Shown here: piece by piece, positions 1-4,768 of the stretch
How positions within the stretch are numbered: the first letter of the stretch is position 1
Layout: every line of letters begins with the position of its first letter
NCBI GenBank assembly: GCA_020720965.1
Contig: DYNS01000183.1
Location: forward strand, 1 to 6,291
DNA length: 6,291 nucleotides
Direction: 5' to 3'
Source: Anaerolinea sp.
GTDB lineage: Bacteria > Chloroflexota > Anaerolineae > Anaerolineales > Villigracilaceae
The notes under the pieces: generated by a model
What the model was told of the DNA's origin: nothing
Seen by the model: only the letters and a program-made list of their open reading frames with translations
Databases searched by the model: none
Position numbers and translations under genes: made by a program

Positions 1-2
1 CA

Positions 3-518
3 TATTCCATGCCCACGCTAATTTCAACTTCTGAATATTTGTATGCTCATCTAGACGAATTTGAAGAAACTGGTTTTAGCAAAGACGAGAAAGGAAGGAT
101 TAACGAAGGTGGGCTATTTGAAAAGTCAGTCTATTCTGCAATAAAAAGTCGAAACATAGATGTTTTAGCGGGGATTCGTCCTAAAAACGCCAAAGGACTT
201 GAAATCGACTTAGTTTTTCGGGTAGATAATCAAGTTGGCATTGCTGAAGTAAAGCTTGGTGGGTCAGAAAGTGGTAAGCGAGGGCTTGATCAACTAAAAA
301 TGGCTGGAGAACAAGCATATTTGGGAACATACACCGCTCAATTTATGATTGTAGCGGCAACCAAACTTATTGGTGATAATCAGGCATTAGCTAACCAGAG
401 AAATATCAAGGTCATTCCTGTTCCAGAATATAGAGAAGGTCAACCTTTATCTCGTTCTGTGGCAGACCGTGTTGTGTCGCAAATATGTAATCATTTAGTA
501 GCCCGTCCAAACCCATAG
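3..518 (+). CDS. Card1/Can2-like (DUF1887) PD-(D/E)xK nuclease, 3' portion only
   Basis: The frame is open to the left edge and the first in-window ATG (position 9) has no SD in the 8 visible bases, so this is most likely the C-terminal domain of a longer protein. Counting from that Met, 169 residues are visible. The PD-(D/E)xK nuclease core is E38 in GGLFE, D67 in EIDLVF, and E80-x-K82 in AEVKLG, followed by a Q96 (LDQL). This order and spacing resemble the nuclease half of Card1/Can2, whose N-terminal CARF domain binds cyclic tetra-adenylate made by type III CRISPR complexes and turns on nicking or RNA cleavage. The CARF half would lie upstream and cannot be seen. The neighbouring Csx15 supports a cOA-signalling role. 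Base composition is clearly more AT-rich than the cas genes downstream, suggesting separate acquisition. It could alternatively be another PD-(D/E)xK nuclease without CARF. Confidence 0.72.
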   Translation, partial: YSMPTLISTSEYLYAHLDEFEETGFSKDEKGRINEGGLFEKSVYSAIKSRNIDVLAGIRPKNAKGLEIDLVFRVDNQVGIAEVKLGGSESGKRGLDQLKMAGEQAYLGTYTAQFMIVAATKLIGDNQALANQRNIKVIPVPEYREGQPLSRSVADRVVSQICNHLVARPNP

Positions 519-561
519 ATTTGTTTGTAAAAATACCCACCCTTAATTCCCCCATCAAAAA

Positions 562-596
562 ATGCTCCTCCTCAACTACTCTCACCCCTCACCCCG
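562..596 (+). repeat. Partial duplicate of the csx15 5' end (direct repeat, copy 1)
   Basis: This stretch matches csx15 codons 1-12 at 913-948 with one T/C mismatch and one missing C. The shared 5' part is a perfect 19-base match (atgctcctcctcaactact). The missing C shifts the frame, so this copy reads MLLLNYSHP and then diverges to a TAA at 691-693. It has no SD, so it is a remnant rather than a gene. The two copies start 351 bp apart and flank the minus-strand antitoxin gene. The remainder of the 519-616 intergenic stretch shows nothing else recognisable. Confidence 0.8.
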
Positions 597-611
597 AAAC
601 ACCGTTCCAAC

Positions 612-640
612 AAAAAAAGCCGGTGAACGCTCACCGGCTT
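612..640 (-). terminator. Intrinsic terminator of the antitoxin-like gene
   Basis: Positions 617-626 (aagccggtga) and 631-640 (tcaccggctt) form a perfect 10-bp stem with a 4-nt loop. On the minus strand the stem is followed by seven T residues (complement of 612-618). The gene's TGA stop (633-631) lies inside the stem. The plus strand has no T-run after the stem, so it should terminate minus-strand transcripts only. Confidence 0.88.
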
Positions 641-834
641 GTATCACCAACCCCATCAAAGGGACGGTCATAACGCACAGGCTTTTGCCGTAAAGGATAG
701 CGCTCTGCCATTTCCTTGCGAGGCTGTGACAAGATGATAATTTCGACTTGTTCGCCCTTGCGAAAAGGCAACCCATTTAACAAAAGTTTGCCGTTCTGGG
801 CAATTACAACTTCCGCGCGGAATGCCTGCTGCAT
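631..834 (-). CDS. Orphan VapB/AbrB-like antitoxin-type protein
   Basis: A 67-residue protein. The N-terminal half (EVVIAQNGKLLLNGLPFRKGE, continuing VEIIIL) has the strand-loop-strand pattern of the AbrB/VapB-like swapped hairpin used for DNA binding. The C-terminal half (ERYPLR, KPVRYDRPF) is the tail I associate with VapC-partner antitoxins common in Chloroflexota and cyanobacteria. I chose the ATG at 834 because AGAGAGG (847-841) sits 6 nt upstream; an in-frame ATG at 852 lacks that. No toxin follows: downstream on this strand are only the terminator and the 3' end of the nuclease gene. The C-terminus (GVGDTSR) ends inside the terminator stem and appears shorter than the usual acidic/tryptophan ending of the family, so the 3' end may have been lost with its toxin. 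Family assignment is from pattern memory; function is inference. Confidence 0.68.
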   Translation of the reverse strand: MQQAFRAEVVIAQNGKLLLNGLPFRKGEQVEIIILSQPRKEMAERYPLRQKPVRYDRPFDGVGDTSR

Positions 835-840
835 GATATA

Positions 841-847
841 CCTCTCT
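841..847 (-). promoter_or_regulatory. Shine-Dalgarno deciding the antitoxin start
   Basis: AGAGAGG on the minus strand lies 6 nt before the ATG at 834 and selects it over the in-frame ATG at 852, which would put the SD inside the coding sequence. Confidence 0.6.
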
Positions 848-870
848 TCCATACCGTTTTGATTATCCAA

Positions 871-876
871 ATTATA
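871..876 (-). promoter_or_regulatory. Candidate -10 box for the antitoxin-like gene
   Basis: The minus strand reads TATAAT (876-871), 36 nt before the ATG at 834 and upstream of the SD. At 17-bp spacing the -35 position reads GAGGGA, which is a poor match, so the promoter would depend on the -10 or on an activator. Initiation here would run divergently from csx15, whose coding start is only 37 bp away. Confidence 0.4.
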
Positions 877-912
877 CCTGAGTGAATCTTGTTTCCCTCG
901 AAAGAAGCCTTC

Positions 913-948
913 ATGCTCCTCCTCAACTACTCCCACCCCCTCACCCCG
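913..948 (+). repeat. csx15 5' end (direct repeat, copy 2, functional)
   Basis: This is the intact partner of the remnant at 562-596. It is 36 bases long, encodes the first 12 residues of Csx15 and keeps the reading frame. Confidence 0.8.
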
Positions 949-1293
949 GCGCAGCTCGCGCAGATAGAAACCCTGCTGGGGCAAAGCATCGAGCGCGTCA
1001 TCACCATCCCCTCCCAAATAGACGCGCAGCAGCCGCTTGCCCCGCAAGTGAGCCAACTTGCCGAAGCCGCCAACCTGACCCCGCAAGAGTGGCAAACGGC
1101 GCCCCTCCTGCTCAACCCGCCCGCCCTCAACTTTAGCGCCGCCCTGCTGCTTGCGGAGCTGCACGGGCGCATGGGCTACTTTCCGCCCATTGTGCGCCTG
1201 CGCCCCATCCCTGGCAGTCTGCCGCCCCAGTTTGAAGTGGCAGAAGTGTTGAATTTGCAAACCGTGCGCGAATCGGCGCGGAAAAAACGCTAA
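913..1293 (+). CDS. csx15: CRISPR-associated protein Csx15 (predicted ring nuclease / cOA-binding protein)
   Basis: A 126-residue protein beginning MLLLNYSHPLTPAQLAQIE. It shows the central LLNPPALN and LLAELHGRMGYFPP blocks (about residues 57-93) and the FEVAEVLNL C-terminal block that I recognise as Csx15. The family is associated with type III CRISPR loci and was proposed from comparative genomics to be a ring nuclease, binding or degrading cyclic tetra-adenylate to switch off CARF effectors. I chose the ATG at 913, where the family begins with the MLLLN strand; an in-frame TTG at 889 would add eight unconserved residues. The SD is weak (AAAGAAG at 901-907). It sits between the Card1-like nuclease and a type I-B operon, so it more likely partners the nuclease. 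Its first 12 codons are duplicated at 562-596. Identity is fairly sure; biochemical activity is family knowledge, not visible here. Confidence 0.82.
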   Translation: MLLLNYSHPLTPAQLAQIETLLGQSIERVITIPSQIDAQQPLAPQVSQLAEAANLTPQEWQTAPLLLNPPALNFSAALLLAELHGRMGYFPPIVRLRPIPGSLPPQFEVAEVLNLQTVRESARKKR

Positions 1294-1300
1294 AACGCCC

Positions 1301-1346
1301 AACATCCCCACAGCCTCGGAGATTTTTCCGGGCGGGTGGGGATGTT
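1301..1346 (+). other. Long imperfect hairpin between csx15 and cas8
   Basis: Outer arms aacatccccac (1301-1311) and gtggggatgtt (1336-1346) pair perfectly over 11 bp. Inside them, 1313-1320 and 1327-1333 pair with one bulged T, closing a 6-nt loop. The 3' side has only a short T-run (1345-1347), so termination is uncertain. It begins 7 nt after the csx15 stop and ends 30 nt before the cas8 SD. It could be an attenuator, an RNA-stability or processing element separating the two genes, or a weak terminator for csx15. Confidence 0.6.
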
Positions 1347-1377
1347 TGTAAGCGCAAAACAAAGTATTCTTACCCCA

Positions 1378-1383
1378 AAGGAG
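1378..1383 (+). promoter_or_regulatory. SD of cas8
   Basis: AAGGAG, 8 nt before the ATG at 1392, favours that start over the TTG at 1386. I see no convincing -35/-10 pair for the operon in 1294-1377. Confidence 0.65.
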
Positions 1384-1391
1384 ATTTGCCC

Positions 1392-2873
1392 ATGACCCTT
1401 GCCCCGCCCGACTATACCGGGCACCCCCTGCTGGATGTAGGCTTGGCAACCCTCACCGCCTTTGCCCGCAAACGTCATCCGCGCCAGTTAACCGAGAGCG
1501 ACCTGCAAGCCGCCGCCGACTACATGACGCAGAACTACGTTATCAACCCGCTCAAAAATTTTTTTACCGTGGCGTTTCCCAACTCTGGATACAGCCAAGT
1601 GGCTTACGACAAAGACCCTGCCAAACGCCAGGCTTACGTTCAGAATGTGCTGCGTGCTTTTGATGCGGAAGTCACCGCAGAACTCGACCCATTTACCGGT
1701 CAGCCAGCCGCGGCAGTGACCTATGATGTCAAAGGCGAACTCCCAGCGGGGCGCGCCTTCCGGCAGCACATCCCGCTCACCACCGGCGAAGGCTACATCA
1801 ACTTCCACTCTGGCGGTGAAGCGGGCATTCCTCTCAATGGCGTCACCATGCTCGCCTTCCAAGCCATGCCGCTTGGCTGCGCCAAGGTGGGTGGCAGGTT
1901 GCTGGCAGTTCACAGTGACGACCCGGCGCTCATGCTGCACTTTGCCCGGCGCTTTTTAGAGACCAATCAGCGCAACGTGCTGGCAGCCCAAACCGCTAAA
2001 GAAGATAAACTACCCGAAACAAGCCCCCGCAAAGCCCGCACAACCCTCATGGAACATCTTCTGGATGCCGAAAAAATGCGTCAAGCCGAACAGGAAGAAG
2101 ATGTCCCCGCTCCGCTCACCGCATATTACTTCACCAACAGCGGGCAAGGCGCAGAACTGGAAATCCTGCCCCTGCCATTGGAAGTAGGCGCTTTCCTACG
2201 CAAATTGCAAGACCCCGCCTACAAAACCGAATGGGATGCCCTGGTGCAACGCGGCTGGCAACTGACCCAGGCAAAAAAAGGCGAAGCCGCCCCCGCGCCT
2301 GCCTACAACCGCCTGTACGAAGACCTTTTTAGCCTGCCGCAAGAAGCCCCCAACTTCATCCGGCGCTACTTTTTGCGCCGCCGCGCCGGGAAAACCTGGG
2401 GCAAGGAAGACCCGGTGCAAACCTATAGCCCCCTGCAAGAAAGCCACCTCATCTTTTGGAATCTCACCCAACTCTTCTTACGAAAGGTCATGCTCATGGA
2501 AGAAACCCGCATCGAACACATTCGCAGCCTGGGCGATGCCCTGGCTAAATACACCGCCACCCAAAACGACAAGCGCTTTTTCAACGCGTTTTGGATGGCG
2601 CGCAATTATGGCGAAATGCGCCTGGCGTTGTTGCGTGCCTCGAACAGCGAGGTGCGGCGTGGCAACCCGCCCATCATCACCCTTGACCAGTTTTTGGCAA
2701 TTTTTGAAATGGGCGAAAACCTGCCCCATACCGACTGGCGGCTGGGGCGCGACCTGGTGCTCATTCGGCTCTTCGAGCAGCTTCACGCCCAGGGCTGGTT
2801 GCAGCAAAACGCCGCCGAAATGCCCGAAACGGACGTGGATGACGATGAAGAAAAACAGGATATTCGAGAGTAA
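1392..2873 (+). CDS. cas8b1: Type I-B CRISPR Cascade large subunit Cas8b1/Cst1
   Basis: A 493-residue protein of the Cst1 family, the large subunit of type I-B (Tneap) Cascade, which in related complexes recognises the PAM and recruits Cas3. Recognisable parts are the N-terminal TGHPLLDVGLATL block, the GEGYINFHSGGEAGIPLNG and MPLGCAKVGGRLLAVHSDD region (about residues 135-183), and AYYFTNSGQGAELEILPLPL in the middle. A helical C-terminal half ends in an acidic tail (DVDDDEE). I chose the ATG at 1392 because AAGGAG (1378-1383) lies 8 nt upstream; a TTG at 1386 is too close. The family was named for two CXXC pairs; this protein has a single cysteine, so the zinc site appears to be lost. It is the first gene of the cas8-cas7-cas5-cas3 operon. 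Subtype assignment rests on remembered family patterns and on gene order. Confidence 0.85.
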   Translation: MTLAPPDYTGHPLLDVGLATLTAFARKRHPRQLTESDLQAAADYMTQNYVINPLKNFFTVAFPNSGYSQVAYDKDPAKRQAYVQNVLRAFDAEVTAELDPFTGQPAAAVTYDVKGELPAGRAFRQHIPLTTGEGYINFHSGGEAGIPLNGVTMLAFQAMPLGCAKVGGRLLAVHSDDPALMLHFARRFLETNQRNVLAAQTAKEDKLPETSPRKARTTLMEHLLDAEKMRQAEQEEDVPAPLTAYYFTNSGQGAELEILPLPLEVGAFLRKLQDPAYKTEWDALVQRGWQLTQAKKGEAAPAPAYNRLYEDLFSLPQEAPNFIRRYFLRRRAGKTWGKEDPVQTYSPLQESHLIFWNLTQLFLRKVMLMEETRIEHIRSLGDALAKYTATQNDKRFFNAFWMARNYGEMRLALLRASNSEVRRGNPPIITLDQFLAIFEMGENLPHTDWRLGRDLVLIRLFEQLHAQGWLQQNAAEMPETDVDDDEEKQDIRE

Positions 2874-2947
2874 AGATTCCACCATCGAATATCCAATACC
2901 GAATAAAAATCACCAATCACCAATTTTTTACCCACAAGGAGTTTCCC
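2874..2947 (+). other. AT-rich cas8-cas7 spacer with short tandem motif and cas7 SD
   Basis: The spacer is much more AT-rich than its neighbours and contains repeated words: ccaat recurs, atatccaatacc is followed by atcaccaatcaccaat near 2909-2924, then a T-run. AAGGAG (2936-2941) sits 6 nt before the cas7 ATG. No hairpin large enough for termination is visible, so cas7 is probably co-transcribed with cas8. Confidence 0.5.
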
Positions 2948-4027
2948 ATGTCTTTCATCACTGGTCTCATTCTGATTGATGCCCCCGCCTCGGCGCTGAA
3001 CAACAAAGGTGCCATCACCGGCAGCACAACCGATAACGCCACGGGCGTAAAGTTCGTCCCCGGTCCCGCCGGAAGCGCCTACCCTTACGTCTCAGCGCAA
3101 GCCTTCCGCTACTGGCTGCGCGAATCTCTGCAAAAAGCCACCGCCTGGCAAGGCTCCCCCATCTTCCGAGAGAAAAAAATTGCCTACACCGATGCCAACC
3201 CCATGCGCTATTGGGATGACGACCTGCTCGGTTACATGCGTGCCCCCTCCAAAAAAGCCGAAGCAGTCTCGGCGCGGGAAGAAAGCGGCTTAATCGCGGA
3301 ATCTACCCCCACCAGCGAAACCATCACCCGCGTTTCGCCTCTGCGCGTCAGCACCCTCATTTCGGTTGCCCCAGTGCGTCTGGTAAGCGATTTTGGCACC
3401 ATGTCGCGGCACGAAGGCGACCCCGTGCCGCACGAACACCAGTTTTACCGCGCCACCTTGCAAGGGCTATTCTCACTCGACCTGAATGCCGCCGGAACCT
3501 TTACCTACCTGGACCGCACCGGCTACCTGAACCTGGACGCGCCGCGTGTGGATTAAGCAAAACAAAAAGCCCTGCAACACCTCCCGGAGCAAAAAGCCTA
3601 CCGCCTGCCCCAAAACGAGCGCATCGCACGCATCCGCGCCCTGCTGGAAGCCTTTGCCCATGTAGATGGCGGCGCAAAGCAAAGCCTGCACTACACCGAC
3701 ACCACTCCGGATGTCGTCTTTGCGGCGGCTACCAAAGGTGGAAATCATCTATTTGGGCATATTTTCAGCGCCCAAGGCGACCAGGCAGTTCTCAACATCG
3801 CCGCCCTGGAAGAATCTCTGCGCGTATATGCTGATGACCTGCTCTCGGATGTGTACATTGGCTGGGTGCGCGGCTTTGCCGATGCGGAACGCGCTAAATT
3901 GGAGGCCGCTCTTGCCGAAGGAGGCGCTTTGCACGCCTGGGGCAATAAAATTCACCTGAGCCACCCCCGCGAAGCCTTTAGCGCCCTGAGCGCTGTGCTG
4001 GAGCAAAACCCCCATTGGCTGGCTTAA
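2948..4027 (+). pseudogene. cas7: Type I-B Cascade backbone subunit Cas7 (Cst2/DevR), interrupted by an in-frame TAA
   Basis: Cas7 polymerises along the crRNA spacer to form the Cascade backbone. The ATG at 2948 has AAGGAG 6 nt upstream. The first 202 residues show the Cst2/DevR start (GLILIDAPASALNNKGAITG, then AYPYVSAQAFRYWLRESL near residues 38-55). They end at APRVD followed by TAA (3554-3556). Beyond it the same frame continues without further stops for 156 codons to a TAA at 4025-4027 and keeps family features: LPEQKAYRLP, QSLHYTDTTPDVVFAA, KGGNHLFGHIF and a C-terminal helix. The total of about 358 residues is normal for the family. The second half has no in-frame ATG, so separate translation is unlikely. 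One base change (for example GAA or CAA to TAA) explains it. The alternatives are a sequencing error or stop-codon readthrough. Loss of the C-terminal half should abolish Cascade assembly. Confidence 0.82.
3554..3556 (+). other. Premature TAA in cas7
   Basis: The flanking codons read GTG GAT TAA GCA AAA CAA AAA GCC. Replacing TAA by a sense codon gives RVD-x-AKQKALQHLPEQ, a smooth family-like helix and loop. No frameshift is needed and the neighbouring genes use TAA as an ordinary stop, so genome-wide recoding is not indicated. Confidence 0.85.
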
Positions 4028-4044
4028 CCCCCGGAGGGATTGCC

Positions 4045-4761
4045 ATGCGTGTTCTCAAAATTACTGCACGCGGGTTCACGGCATCATTCCGTTACCCGCA
4101 CTTTATGATGGGCTTGCAACCCACCTATAACATGCCGCCCCCCGCCACCCTTTACGGGCATGTTGCCAGCGCCTTAGGCGAATGGTTCGACCCAACCGGT
4201 GTGCGGTTTGCGCTTCACTTCTCCTACGCTCACAAACAAGCCGATATTGAAACCACCATCCTGCTCAAAGAATCGAGCGGCAAAATGCCACAGGATAAAA
4301 CCCTGCCCAAAGCGCTGGAGGGCAACCCCAACCCATTTCAACGTGAGATTCTATTCTTCCCGCGTCTCACCCTCTATATCAACCGCCCAGACTGGTTGGA
4401 AGCCTTCCGCCACCCGCGCTACGCCGTTTGCCTGGGGCGCTCGCAAGATTTATTCACCTACCAGAGTGTGGAAGTTGTGGACTTGCAGCCCTCGCCCCAT
4501 GCCTACCTGGAGCATACCCTGCTGCCCTATGAGTTCGTGCGCCTTACAGCATCCGGGCAGAGCGTACTCATGCCGCGTTACCTGCAAAACGAACGCAAAC
4601 GCCAGCCCACCTTCGAGCGTTACATCACCCTCTCCCGGCGGATTGAAACCCCCTCGCTACTGCGCTTCGAGAACAACCCTCTGCCCGAACTTTGGGCAGA
4701 CCCCACCGCGCCGCTGATTAATGGGCTGCCGTTGGGGTTGGCGTTTCATTCCTGGGTTTAA
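4045..4761 (+). CDS. cas5: Type I-B Cascade subunit Cas5
   Basis: A 238-residue Cas5 of the Cas5t/Cas5b type, which caps the crRNA 5' handle in Cascade. The N-terminal RAMP/ferredoxin-like fold is signalled by the Cas5 signature at residues 9-48: FTASFRYPHFM, then QPTYNMPPPATLYGHVASALGEW. A central REILFFPRLTLYI strand and the CLGRSQDL block (about 131-138) are typical, and the protein ends in LPLGLAFHSWV. I chose the ATG at 4045 because GGAGG (4033-4037) lies 7 nt upstream; an in-frame TTG at 4015 overlaps the cas7 frame and has no SD. It lies 17 nt after the end of the cas7 frame and 7 nt before cas3, so it is in the same operon. The length is normal and the frame intact. Confidence 0.88.
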   Translation: MRVLKITARGFTASFRYPHFMMGLQPTYNMPPPATLYGHVASALGEWFDPTGVRFALHFSYAHKQADIETTILLKESSGKMPQDKTLPKALEGNPNPFQREILFFPRLTLYINRPDWLEAFRHPRYAVCLGRSQDLFTYQSVEVVDLQPSPHAYLEHTLLPYEFVRLTASGQSVLMPRYLQNERKRQPTFERYITLSRRIETPSLLRFENNPLPELWADPTAPLINGLPLGLAFHSWV

Positions 4762-4768
4762 GCATTCC

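Noticed and set aside
562..693. 43-codon plus-strand ORF starting at the csx15 remnant
   Set aside because: There is no SD, the frame diverges from Csx15 after nine residues, and the rest is antisense to the antitoxin gene.
1301..1346. CRISPR repeat or small array
   Set aside because: The hairpin occurs once, with no regular repeat-spacer pattern anywhere in the window.
1342..1370. Promoter for the cas operon (atgttt and tattct)
   Set aside because: Both hexamers are weak and part of the first lies in the hairpin stem, so I cannot support it.
835..1449. Long minus-strand extension of the antitoxin frame
   Set aside because: It is antisense to csx15 and the cas8 start, with low-complexity composition. 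The SD at 847-841 and the family start place the real gene start at 834.
3554..3556. Genome-wide TAA reassignment
   Set aside because: cas8, cas5 and csx15 all end at TAA where their families end, so TAA works as a normal stop.
3666..3959. Plus-strand ORF in another frame over the cas7 second half
   Set aside because: The Cas7 frame carries the conserved residues there; this one is a shadow with no recognisable protein.
3557..4027. Second half of cas7 as an independent gene
   Set aside because: No in-frame ATG and no SD near plausible TTG/GTG codons; the sequence directly continues the Cas7 fold.
4199..4717. Plus-strand ORF of 172 codons within cas5
   Set aside because: It is rich in Pro, Ser and Arg in a shadow pattern, while cas5 in the other frame is intact and clearly conserved.
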